Source: Orthonyx spaldingii
Lineage: Eukaryota > Chordata > Aves > Passeriformes > Orthonychidae
Direction of reading: 5' to 3'
DNA: 64,000 nucleotides
Assembly: GCA_013397795.1 (NCBI GenBank)
Contig: VZTJ01000750.1
Coordinates: 112,413-176,412 of the forward strand
A program made the position numbers and the translations under genes. Position 1 is the first letter of the stretch. The number at the start of each line of letters is the position of its first letter. Under the pieces are notes generated by a model that searched no databases, was not told the DNA's origin, and saw only the letters and a program-made list of their open reading frames with translations. Below, in pieces: positions 1 through 11,225 of the stretch.

Positions 1-2811
1 GTTTATACTGTAACTGACCTGATGTTTCACAATTACTGCCAATGAAGAATAAAGGTGATTAAAAAGTAATGGCTTTGATACAATACTACAGAGAAAAGTC
101 TATTGTTGTGATTGGCTATTATCATCTATTTCCCAGATGAGAGATTGTTAACATGAGCAGAAAACTTCATCACATTTTCCAACCACTAATAGGCTACAGC
201 AAACAAGTGTCATAAAGACACACCTACGTAGAAAGTGACCAAAGAATTTAAAAACATATCATGGCTGTAACTTCACCATCACCTCTTATAAGTCTTGCTG
301 TTTCTGAAGTGTGCTTGCATTTCACTTTAAAATAGCAGCCACTTATATCTAGGAATCATTTCTATATGAGCTGTCCAATGGGAACATAAAGCTATAATTA
401 TAATGCATAAAAATATCCATTGAACACTTTATAATGACAAGATGTATTCATTATATTACAGACAAGCCTAAACGCCCTGCATCAGATATTTCTAGCAGTG
501 CAGTATCTTACATATACTTACTCATACAAATATACTCCCTTATGGGAAATACATTTGTGCCATACTGATAAAATCCAACGAAAGATGAACAAATAGTTTT
601 TGGGGACCTTTAAATTTTGCTGTCTATTAAGTAGGCATCAAATAGCTTTCTATTTGGAAGACAAGGCATGAAAGTTTAGCAGTTTTGCACATTTTATGCT
701 AATATTTTTGAATAAGCCTAAAGTATAACAAGTGTTTAGAAATTGTCTTTTATGGACTTCAATTTGAATAGCAAGAGTTTTTTTCAATACACCTACCAAC
801 TTATATACAAAAGCCATTTCCAACTTGAGATTATCATTAATGATAACATAAGCATTATAGGTATTTTCTAATGAAAAGAACATTTCATAACATGAAAAAG
901 AGATGCATTCAAAACTGTAGACAAAAAATTACAAAAGCAATGCACACAAACACCGTAGACATGTCTTGACAGTCAAAGCAGAGCTAGAGAAATATAAAGA
1001 AAAATAATTCAGACCATTACTGTAAGATGTGATAAAAGAACTTAAAAGTTGTGGTGAAAGATACAGCTATGTGCAGAGACAGGTAATGTATGACATGCTT
1101 GCAGAGCTGAGATAGTTGAGAAAAACTGCTAGATGGTACTAAAATAATAGAGAAATATTTCAATTTATTTTTATGCATCTTAGAAAGCAAACACATGCAA
1201 CAAACTTGAGGAAGTTAGAGAGGATATGTGAAGTATTGAGATATATTTTTCTTCTAAAGAGATTCATTTTGTTTATAATTTCCCTGGAAAAATGTATTTC
1301 AGTGCCTGTGTCAGTGCAAAATGAGAACTGCACTACAGTGCAGAGACTCTCAAGGATCTCACTAACCAGGAGGAAAGTTTGTCTTTCTCTCTTTATAAAG
1401 GTCTGGTTGAATGTCTGTAAGACAGGTTTCCTATCAAGTGAAAATTATTGTCTCTAAATAGGGAGAGTTTTTTTCTAATTTTCAAGACTTGATACTTAAT
1501 GTAGAACTTGATGAGCTTTTTATAATGTATTATTCTTTTTTTTTTTTACCCAATAAGAAAAACTTCAGTTTTTGATAAATAATTTTTAGTGATTGTTCTG
1601 CTAGGCTTTTTGCCCTGGAAGTTTCCACTGAGTTAAAGTAATAATCACAACACGATTGAAACCAAGAGTGATTCTGAAAAATCTGTTCTAGTCACGTCTG
1701 AGCAGGAGAATGCAAATCTACTCTCTATGTGAGAATTTTATCCAACTGTGCAGACACAGTTTTATGCACACAGGTTATAAATAATGCGTGAGGTCCAGTC
1801 CAGTCCGAAAGCACTAACGCTTTTCTTATTTTGCACCAGTCAACTTTAGAGAAGACCCACTGTTCTGTAACCATAGAATAAAGCTATCAGTGAAATCCTA
1901 TTTGGCAAAGCTATTAGTAAAGCAACTGTAATTGGAATAATCTCTGACATATCCCCACCTTTTTTTGATATCATTAGGAGACCTTTATTTACCTCAGAAG
2001 AGCAAAATGTTTTGGTGCTCAAATTATACCTAGAACATTCTGCCCTTTTATGAATAAAGTGGAACAAGACGTATGCACCAGATAACCTCAGAAAGAAGTC
2101 ATTCATTAAAAGTTCCGGAATTCAACACAAACTTCAACACCACATTTTGGGACTAAGATTAGATCAATTATCCAAAATATGTGGTATACATAAGTGAAAT
2201 AGCTCTACATTTTTCCTCCTTTGTTTTTGTTGTGGGAAAGAAGGTAGGTGGAGAACAGTTGGAGCTCACAGAACATATGTTGTTTCTTGCTATGCAGTAC
2301 AGCAAGAAAAGTCAATTTAGAAAATCAAAAAAAAATGTTATCAGCCTCATCTAAAGCTTTGCTCTTCAGGTTTTTTATGTTATACTATCATGTTACACTG
2401 GGAAAAAAACATTAACATATTCTATTCAGGCTACTAGAAACCCTCTCCCAGTCAACTATAAAAAGGGCAATGTGGTCATCCTACCACATCTAGGCTGATC
2501 CCTCATCAAAGCTCTGACCTGGGCAACGAGAGATTTGTAGCCAAAGCAACTGAACAGATCAAGTCATGACATTTTCAGAAATGCTTTGTAGAGTACGTTT
2601 CCCACTAACTATGAGCTCTACTACTGGCTGCAGCTTAGGTAGTTTCTGGTCTGCCTGTGAGATCAACTGTGGGGTTAGCAAGGAGAGAGCCGAGGGGCTG
2701 GTGAGGTCCAACACACCACCTCCTTGCCTACCTTTTCTACACTGTTTGCCTGAGTTTTTCAGTGTGCTAAAAATCTGCCTTACCTTTTTTTTTCTGGCAT
2801 CTTTGTTTTTT
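1..2811. other. AT-rich unique noncoding DNA
   Basis: No gene or repeat family was recognised here. All open frames are under 110 codons and lack splice context or recognisable motifs. The part near 2500-2720 is somewhat richer in GC than its surroundings and runs up to the start of the first CR1 fragment, but it matches nothing I know. The poly(T) run near 1535-1546 is a simple tract. Confidence 0.6.
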
Positions 2812-3231
2812 CAGCACCTCTCCTATGTGGATAGGCTTAGAGAGTTTGGGATTTTGAGCCTGGAGAAGAGAAGACTTCAAGAAATATGTTAGCAGCCTTA
2901 CAGTAACTAAAGGGAGCTTATAAAAAAGAGGGCGAGCAAATTTTAACATGGGCAGATAATGATAGAACAAAGGGAAATGGTTTTAAACTAAAAGAGAGGA
3001 CATTTGGATTAGAAATTAGGAGGAAATTATTTTTTCAGAGGGTGCTGAGGCACTACAACCAGTTTCCCAGAGAAGTTGACCTAGATAGATCATCTAGTTG
3101 ATAGATACACTATCTCTGGAAGTATCCCCAAGGCCAGATTGGGTGAGGTCCTGGGCAACCTGATGTAATGTGGGGATTAGAACTAGATAATCTTTAAAGC
3201 CCCTTGCTACCCAAACCACTGTATTATTCTA
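2812..3231 (+). mobile_element. CR1 non-LTR retrotransposon, 5'-truncated 3' fragment
   Basis: The segment reads in order through the conserved 3' part of CR1: the block for the end of ORF2 (CTCTCCTATG..GGA.AGGCTTAGAGAGTT, then GAGCCTGGAGAAGAGAAG), the 'ttttaaactaaaagag' block, the 'cccagagaagttg' block and the terminal 'ctagataatctttaaagcccc..acccaaaccact' block. The terminal short repeats are degraded to 'gtattattcta'. Frames are broken, so it is dead. CR1 copies are usually 5'-truncated at insertion, and this one has lost all of ORF1 and most of ORF2. Its high divergence suggests an old copy. Confidence 0.88.
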
Positions 3232-6144
3232 AAGTTGTCATATCAGGTATGCTGCTACAAGCAGTCTGTGCAGATTTGCATATACAGACCATGGTTAAAA
3301 TAGTCCCTAAAGCCATGGATTTTTCAGTCTGATGTTGTAGGATAAAGTTATATGAGTATCAGATTTTGATAGTCCTCCCACTGTCCCAGTCTGCTACTTT
3401 TAATTTCCAAGAAATGGTTTAGGTTATCTCTTTTACAGTCCAGTTTTAAAGAACTGATGTTCTGCATAGTTCAGAGCAAGCTGTGAGCTTCAACAATAAG
3501 CTGAGCTTGCAAAAAGGAGCAAGGGAGGACCAGAGTGGCTTACACTGGTGCTGTGTCAAAAGTAATGTAATGTTAAACACTACTGCTCATTCAGGCTCAT
3601 TTCCTATGTCAGTTTAAACCAATACAAATACTGGAGAATTTAAGTAGTTGAGTTAAGGATCTGCCTTTCCTTCTACCAGTTTCATTGTAGTCACTGCTGG
3701 TTAGGGGTGAAATTAAATACTGAGAATATAGTATCTAAACTTGTAAACAAAATTTTCCTGTGCTTGCCTCTTGAAGTTTTCAGGCGCTTCGGACAGATGG
3801 TGGGATGAAGATTTTAGCATCTATATTATGAGCATAAGGTCCTTGAGGGCTCCTCAAGGGCTTCAGTCTCTTTGCATCTCATTTAATAGGAAATATGCTT
3901 TTTCTTGACAACATCTATGTGTAGGAAAGAGAGAATAATAATTAGTCTTGGTCAAACATTTGATGTGGGAACAGCATTCTTCAAAAGTTCACTGATTCAC
4001 GGAAGTCCAAGTGTCTTGTAGAAATTAATTTTAATGGAAAAATTTAATAAACTGTTGATAATTTTTTTAGATAGCATTGAAAAATTTCATTCTGACCAGG
4101 TCAAGGTAATTTCCTCTTTTGCATTTTTATCTTACTATTGTTATGTATAATGAGATGAAGATAAATAAAGCTGAAGTGTTGCAGTCAAAAGGAAGTAGTA
4201 CATTGGATCAAAGAAATGCTTTAATCTTATTAAAGTGGAGCACAACCATAAAACTCTTTGAGAGTTCTGAAAAAAATGTAAAAGGAAATTTCTTGATAGA
4301 AAACATTTACTTTAATTCCTACATTTATTTCCACTCAATTGAAATAAAATGTCAGAATACTGTAGTTTCTCCCTGACCACAAATTCTGCTGTTATTTTAA
4401 TTTGGCTAGATAAGATGTAGAGAGTGTACTGCACAGACAGATAATGCAATGATACAGCAGGTGTGGTTTGTGTTGATATATTATGGATAGCTAGACAAGT
4501 TGCATCTTCAAAACTGGTGGCAAAGTAGTTTGTCTTGTGGACATACAATAAAGATTGCTTTTCTGCTTCTTTCTTTACATGGTTCCATGATTTGAGGTAT
4601 CCTCTATTACAGTCTGTTGCAAACAGTTACAGAAATGTGTTAAATAAGGTGAAAAGGAGCACAGATAGAGACACTTCTGCAGGAGAAAGGTCAGTTTGGC
4701 AAGGACTCATCAGCTGAAAATGAGCCATCTGATGAGAGAGACACTGAAGAAGGATATAAAATCATGGATGACAAAGAGAAGGTATTAGAAAATATTGGTA
4801 GGTATTCCTCACAGTAGAAAAAAAATAGGCAATTGATTCACAATTTTTCATACACAATAAATTTAATTTGAGAGTTCATTGTCATTCAATGCTTTATGTA
4901 ACACAAGAGTAAATCATTTCATAAACTACTAGAAAATGTCCCTCATGGAGGAAATATCTTTCAAGAGCTACTAATGACACCCAGGCAAGTACAAAAGTAT
5001 AAGCTCTGTCTCAGCTAGGTAAGCTGATAACTAGAAGCTGAGAGCAATTTTTTTTGTGAAAGGTTATTCTGTTTTAGCTTAGTCTTACTTTCTTTTCATA
5101 AGCACCTGCCTAAAGATTATGTGGACCTTTGGTTGCTTTTAGTAGGTTTCTTTTAATACTTGGTGGGAATAAAGGTCTTCAATACAGAAAATAAGTTTTC
5201 GATGTTCCTATGGTCCCTGGATAGCCTTCACATAATTCAGAACCTTTCTGGAAGACGTGAATAGCTGATGATGCTTTGGAAAACAAAAGGCTATCAGCTT
5301 GTCCATGTGTACCAATGATGAAACAGGAATGTCAACTTTTTATGTGAGGAAAATGTTCCTCTCTTTTTGCTTGTTTGTTCCTAGCTAAGTGGCTAATTTC
5401 TTTTATGCATCAAAGCAATGACCAACATCTCCTGTGAAAGTATGCTATTAAATGCCTGAAATTATTGGATACTGGGATGGAAAACTCTCTTTGTAGAAGC
5501 CACGTGTCTAGACCTATGTCTACCAAAATTAAAATAACAAAATCTTTTAGCAGACACTTTTGTTGATAATTATAGAGAAATTAGGCATTCCAGATTCAGT
5601 GAGCTGTTCACTTAAATTGCAAAAATGTCCCTTTTCCTCAGGTTAATGCTGGTACAATGTAAAGTTATTAAAAAAATCCTCTTGAATGCATCACGCTGAG
5701 TGAATTATCATCATTTTTGTAACACTGTCGCAAGTGATATAATTAGCAGTGCTAGCAAGGGCATTGTCTATGAGGTCAGCTTCACCATGTTCTGACCATT
5801 ATAATTACTGCCACACTTCTTTGAAAATTGAACTCCTTATACTGTCTTCTGCCCTCTTAGTAATGATGTCTTCCTTCTCCTTTTCAAATCTGGAAATGTG
5901 AGTTCTCTAGTGACTGTGTGTGTCATCTGCATTTTTGTAAAGCTAAAGTCAAGGCCTGCCTTCTCCATTTTCCCTTTGTACAGGGGATTGTATTTTAAAG
6001 CTACTGACAGGGTGTTTTAGTTCATAGGAACAATGGCTACAGATAATGTGGCAGATGGCCCCACCATTGGTGCAAAAACTTCTTCAAAAGAGAGGAAACT
6101 CTATCCCTGGGTTGAGGAACCCTGGAACCAAACCTGTTCAGAAA
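3232..6144. other. AT-rich unique noncoding DNA with one exon-like open segment
   Basis: No repeat family was recognised. The one notable segment is an acidic open frame at 4653-4817, listed separately. The segment 5690-5830 contains ATAATTA-type homeodomain cores and looks more complex than its surroundings, but nothing specific can be said of it. Confidence 0.5.
4653..4817 (+). other. Candidate coding exon (acidic peptide), unproven
   Basis: One frame is open from the TGA at 4650-4652 to the TAG at 4815-4817. A possible acceptor (cttctgcag) ends at 4682 and possible donors follow 4781 (gaGAAG|gtatta) and 4796 (attg|gtaggt). If 4683-4781 is the exon, it is 99 nt, phase 0 on both sides. The translation includes the acidic stretch AENEPSDERDTEEGYKIMDD, whose composition is unlike the leucine- and phenylalanine-rich noise frames nearby. 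I do not recognise the protein. The polypyrimidine tract is weak, no partner exon can be linked to it with certainty, and a 54-codon open frame is not rare by chance. Confidence 0.25.
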
Positions 6145-6292
6145 AATGATTGCATACCTCTGGAAACCAATGAAGTTGGCTCTACTCATCACTTCTTTGG
6201 GAAGGGTATTCTATAATCAAACTTGTTTTAAGGTAGAGGAAAGACTTCTAATTTTCAGCCTAGTTTTATTGAAGTAATAACCATTTCTTTTT
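6145..6292 (-). mobile_element. Old degenerate CR1-like fragment
   Basis: Read on the + strand, the order matches the reverse complement of CR1/L3-type 3' regions: 'cctctggaa', 'tctactcatcacttctttgggaag', 'tattctataatcaaac', 'gaaagacttctaattttcagcctag' and 'accatttctt'. These correspond to the usual CR1 antisense blocks for the 3' part of the element. Many substitutions and small gaps suggest an ancient insertion. No end is preserved, so subfamily and exact borders are uncertain. Confidence 0.5.
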
Positions 6293-8273
6293 AAAATAAA
6301 AAGCAATTGTGCTTTCAAAGAGGGCAGAGCGGCAATGCCAACAAATTCACTGAGGTGTTATGCTTTTATGACAAGAGATTATTATAAAATCTTGTATACT
6401 GTTTCCTTGTTTGTTTTCTATTTTTTTAACTTGTTTTGTTCCAAGTTCTTTATGTATCTATATCTATCTATGCTATATGTATATTTATATATATACATAT
6501 ATATATGTAATTTTTTTGCCATTCATTGGACGGCCAGGAATAAGCTATTACATTATGACCTTTCCGTAGCATTTTCCATTGGGACATTAATGGTAGGTTA
6601 TTTATCACTTTGCTGGGAAGGAATAGATTTCCTGTCTCTCCTCTTGGGGAAACCTTATTTCCACTTGTTTCATTGACTAAATGTGCTCATTATTTAGTCT
6701 CAAGTGTATGCCTGGGGTGTAGCCCCAGTAATGATTACGTTTTCCTAACAAATCAACACTATGGAAAATGTTTATGATACTTAAATATGTCTCACACTTC
6801 ATTTATTTTTCTGTCCTCTCTTGATTAACTTCAAGCTTGCTTTTTCTTTTGTTTGTATGTTTCTAAATCCAGTGGTGACATCTCAGTTGTAGCTTTCATG
6901 ATTAATTGTCACTGTTGTGTTTTCATTACCACAAACACCCAGGACAGAGAAGCCCTTTAATGAATAATTTCCTAAGGGTTACTTTTACATGTTAGTTGTC
7001 TTTCTATCTTGAGCTTTGCAGGTATTACAAAGAAGTTGTTTGAAATCTTGCACAGTGAAAAAAAATCCTTCACACTCTTCCCATATTCCTATCACACACA
7101 CATTAATACACAATGTGCATAGAGTGTTATTCCGGTATTGAGATCCACTGTTTCCAAGTACGTAATGATTTAACTACTGTGCAAAATTCCTTAAAATAGC
7201 TGGATTTCATCCATTCCCTTGAGCCAACCTACATTTTCAGTCATATAAATTGTGGGTTTGATTTAATTATGCAATTGTTTTTAATAATTTATTGAATACT
7301 ATAATTATTATCCATCTTGTGGTATAGTAGTATGCCTTCTAAGCTCCCAGTTATCCTCCTGGTTAAGTGTTTATTGTGGGCAGTAGTGGATTAGCTATAA
7401 AGATCTCTGGTGGAAATGACTTTATAGAGACAAATCTTCATTTACTTCCAGTCTGTTTTTCAAGTGCTTTCCCCTTCGGACTGACATTCAGTATTCATCT
7501 TTCAGTGTGTAGGTTCCCAGATGTATAGTGCAAGCTTTCCATTACGTAAGTGTGTGGCAATGACTGTAAAGATAAATAACAGATCCTGGAATTGAGCTTG
7601 CCTATGGAACCCATAATTACCTGCACTATTTAATTTTCAGCTCCCTTCTTCATTGCGTTTTGGACCCCTCTACCTGTTTCACTACAGGATGAATATACTA
7701 CAGTTGTGACAAGTCTGCAAGGCTCTTGGGTATGAGCTCACACATCCACATGGTGTTGAGGGCAGAAATCAACCCCTGAACCCCTCTTATTCAGCCTTAT
7801 AGACAAAGCACAGCAGACCATAGGTGCAAGCAATGATATTTTCAAGTATTCTAAAAGAGTAACAAACCAAGAAATAGTGTTAGAAGGCAACACAGTAAAA
7901 CAAAGGTAGAGAAGACAGTTTTTCATTGTAATTTGTCAGTTGAAACTGAAGCTACCGATTCTTTACTGTTGCATAAAATGTTAAGAGATTTTGAAAGACT
8001 GAGACTGTAAGAACAATAATAAGCTACTAAATATTGTTCCAGGAAAACAGAACAAAAATTTTCTATTCTCCCTTTTCCAAAGAAAAAGAATAAAAAGAAA
8101 GTAATTTGAAGGGGAAAATGTAAAACTCATTAATACAAAGCTAAATAATGGAATTGATTGGCTCACCATAACACTCTGATCATTATTTTTATTTGTCATA
8201 GAAAAATGGGTAATGACATGTAGGAAAAAAAAATCCTTTATTTTTAATTGCTCATTCATTAATTCATGAAAAT
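6293..8273. other. AT-rich unique noncoding DNA
   Basis: Nothing gene-like was recognised. A short AT-dinucleotide-rich tract (tatctatatctatc..tatatatatacatatatatatg) lies at about 6459-6508. One isolated pair of good splice signals around 7504-7543 is discussed under the rejected items. Confidence 0.6.
6459..6508. repeat. Short AT-rich microsatellite (TATC/TA mixture)
   Basis: An imperfect run of TATC and TA units of about 50 bp is visible directly. It is interrupted and short, so strong length polymorphism is unlikely. Confidence 0.7.
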
Positions 8274-8492
8274 TTTGGGTGTCAGGTTGGGAGGAACCAC
8301 AGTGGGTCAGCTGTTCCAATCCCCCTTTTCAAGCAGGGTCATCCTAGAGCACATGGCACAGGATTGTGTCCAGATGGTTCTTGAATGTGAGGGAGAGTCC
8401 ACATCTTCTCTGGGCAATTTGTTCCAGTCCAGGTGGAACTTCCTGTGCATCACTTTCTGCCCATTGCCTCTTGTCCTATTGCTTGGCACCAC
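8274..8492 (-). mobile_element. CR1 3' fragment, 5'-truncated
   Basis: The antisense of the CR1 3' end runs from 'ggtgtcaggttgggaggaacc' through 'cacagtgggtcagctg', 'caagcagggtcatcctagagc', 'acatggcacaggattgtgtcc' and 'ttgttccagtcc' to 'cattgcctcttgtcctattg'. The element's 3' end is at the low coordinate. It shares subfamily-specific blocks with the copies at 27350-27934 and 32325-33229. The terminal CACAGAAT-type repeats are lost. Some antisense open frames cross it and are only shadows. Confidence 0.9.
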
Positions 8493-10639
8493 CCATTCAT
8501 CATTCACTGAAGCTAACAAACATAATTGGCTATGCTGATTAATGAAATGGTTTATCTAAGGAAATACATATGAAAGGCTTTATAATCAATGTACTTTGGA
8601 TCCAGAAAAAAGATAGATAAAACCAGGATAGAGAAAAACTAAGTTAGACATACCACTGATTTTTCAACACATTTTCTGTAGTCCTCCCTTTAGTCGTCCT
8701 TTTTTTCTGGTTGGGCATTTCACTAGTATTTCGCCAAAAGGTTGAAAACAACTGAAAATATTGGTATCAAATTATTATGTTCTGTGGTGACTGTTGAAAC
8801 AGAGAGAGAGGAAATTTTCACAAGACTGACTATTTTTTAATTTTAACACTCTTTGTAAAAACAGGAGCACTTTTATGTTTCCAGAATGCATGGGCCTTTC
8901 AAAAGTATGGTTTTCATAGTTTTAGGTGAGAAATTTATGAAAAACAATACAAAACAAAACAAAACAAACCCCCAAACTGAATTCTCCTCTTCATTCTGGA
9001 GAGAGCTTCCCTGGATATAAACAGAACATATTGAGAAAGGAAAAATATGTGGATACAGACAAGGTTTAAAATAGGAAAACCATTACAGCAAATTATACTT
9101 TCATGTAACAAAATTTCCTATATTGATTTCCAGTTGTGTGAGGACTCATAGCAATGTGTTACCATGAAAGAGTTGTTTAGTTTGGAAACATAAAAAACAA
9201 AATTAAATGTTGAGCGGCACAAGGCATTTTTTAGGAATTACTTTTAAGCCAAAGCAAGTGAAGGAGAGTCATGTGCTATGTATATAAAAAATTTCTGAAA
9301 TTGTTCAGGCAACTGAGTAGTTCCTTTTATTTAGTTTGTGCAATTTCATTGTTCTACCTGCAGCTTTGAACATAGTAGTTATATGCAATCCTTTTCTAGT
9401 ACAGCAATTAAAACACCTTTCCTCATCACGTAATTATATCTCTGGAGATAATTATGAATTCCATACTTACATTTTTAACCTTGAATACAATTTCCTAGTT
9501 CGTGTGTCTAGGTTTGCATACAGCTCAAGCTGAAATAATTTTATCCTTGGAAGTGAGTAACAGGAGTGATATTGCCTGAATGAAATGTCCATAATATCTA
9601 AGACAAAGTGAGTAAAGAAAAAAAAATACAAAATGCAAAATTACTCTTCTATTTATTGATACTTTTGTAATCTAAGCAACAAAAAATCTAGAGATAAGTT
9701 AAGATATTCTGCTTCTTTTATACAAAGTTGATTAATGTGAGGGAAATCATTAAAGGGATAGAATGTATGAGAGGACTTATGTTTTATTGATTACAATTCA
9801 CTATATATAATCCACTACAGTTTGAAATGACAACTTGAACTTCTAAAGTGCAGAGGTCTGATTATATAAGAACTATATTTTAGCACAGAAATTACTTCCA
9901 CAATGACTCCTAAAGAAGACACTGTTCTATAATCTATCTAATTTACTATTGGCCATAGAGATCATCTAGTGCATGGGTTGAACATAACATGGGTTGCTTA
10001 AATTTTTTTGCAAAAGTTTGAAAACAGAAGGCAGATAATCATCTGAAAAACTGCTGTTTTAAATTTTGCAGAACACTATAATAGGAGTGGAAAAGACTTT
10101 ATAGGTAAAACCAAAAATCTGAAATTAGTCAAAACAGGGCTGTTAGATCTGGTGATGGAACCATTATAACTTTCTCTGGGACCAGACCATTCTCCTCATC
10201 TTGGCGGTTTCCCTTGCCACACCAACTACTTTGTTCAGCAAGCTGCATAATACCTTCTCCGCTCGCTCCTTCTGGCTTTTCCCAAACCACTGCAGTAAGC
10301 AGTGCTACCTGAGCAAACATTCCCATAGTGAACTACGTGCTCTGAGGAGCCAGAAAAGAGAGCACAAAGATGTAGGAAAAGAGTGGAGGTTAAGGCTGGC
10401 CGGAAGCAAGGTGACTGTAAAGCTCAAATATTCTTTGCTTTAATAGCAAAAATTAGTGTATATTTTAACAGCAAATTGCACCTTGCCTATTAAACTATTT
10501 AAAAGAGTAAATAAAAAGCTATAAATAAACAAGGTGTGAAGTATTTGTAATTTTTTTCCGGGTTTTTAAATTTTTTTTAAAAATTCCTTTAAAAGTCCTT
10601 TTCAGAGAAATACAGTAACCTCCAGATGACATTTACTAT
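8493..10639. other. AT-rich unique noncoding DNA
   Basis: Mostly AT-rich unique sequence with a short (AAAAC)n tract at about 8950-8968. A CpG-containing, GC-richer patch at 10140-10420 is described in the findings. No gene is supported. Confidence 0.55.
8950..8968. repeat. (AAAAC)n short tandem repeat
   Basis: About four AAAAC units are read directly (acaaaacaaaacaaaacaaa). Confidence 0.8.
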
Positions 10640-10982
10640 ATTGATTAACAGCCAAATCCACATGTCCACTAAACCATGTCCCCAGGTGCCACATCTACAC
10701 ATACTTTAAATATCTCCAGGGATGGTGACCCAACCACTGCCCTGGGAAGTCCATTCCAATGCCTGATCACCCTTTCGGTGAAGAAATTTTTCTTAATATC
10801 TAATCTAAGCCTGCCATGGTGCAAACTGAGATCAATTCCTCTTGACTCTTAGCAGAAGTGCCCGACCCCCACCTGGCTACAACCTCTTTTGAGGTAGTTT
10901 CAGAGAGTGATAAGTTCTCCCGGAGCCTCCTTTTCTACAGACTAAACACCCCCAGCTCTCTCAGCCACTTTTCATCATTTTA
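10640..10982 (-). mobile_element. CR1 3' fragment, distinct subfamily
   Basis: The antisense CR1 blocks appear in order: 'ccactaaaccatgtcccca', 'ccacatctacac', 'tccagggatggtgacccaac', 'cctgatcaccctttcggtga', 'tcttaatatctaatctaagc', 'cccccacctggctacaacct', 'gagcctccttttctacagac' and 'ccagctctctcagcc'. The wording of the 3' end (ACTAAACCATGTCCCCAGGTGCCACATCTACA) differs from the other copies, which places it in another CR1 subfamily. The terminal repeats are missing and the borders are approximate. Confidence 0.88.
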
Positions 10983-11189
10983 TGAACTGGCTATGACCAG
11001 TGACTTAAACTATAGTAAATTCTAATTTGTATCTATTTACTAATGAAAGCTGAAATTAGTAAATTTTTCAAAGGAATAAATAAACTGAAATCCATTGGTA
11101 CTTCTGATGATACTGGAAGCATCTCTGTCAAAACGCACCTCTAGATCTTGTGACACCTCCTGAGTACCAGCAGCAGACAGTGGACGACA

Positions 11190-11225
11190 AGTGGTATAGA
11201 ATAAGAGAGTGGTATAGAATAAGAA
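11190..11225. repeat. 18-bp tandem duplication
   Basis: AGTGGTATAGAATAAGAG is followed at once by AGTGGTATAGAATAAGAA. The two units differ only at the last base, which suggests a recent slippage or duplication event. Confidence 0.95.

Noticed and set aside
7504..7543. 40-nt segment between a good acceptor (tcatctttcag) and a good donor (attac|gtaagt)
   Set aside because: Too short for coding evidence, with two of three frames stopped; splice-like pairs at this distance are common by chance.
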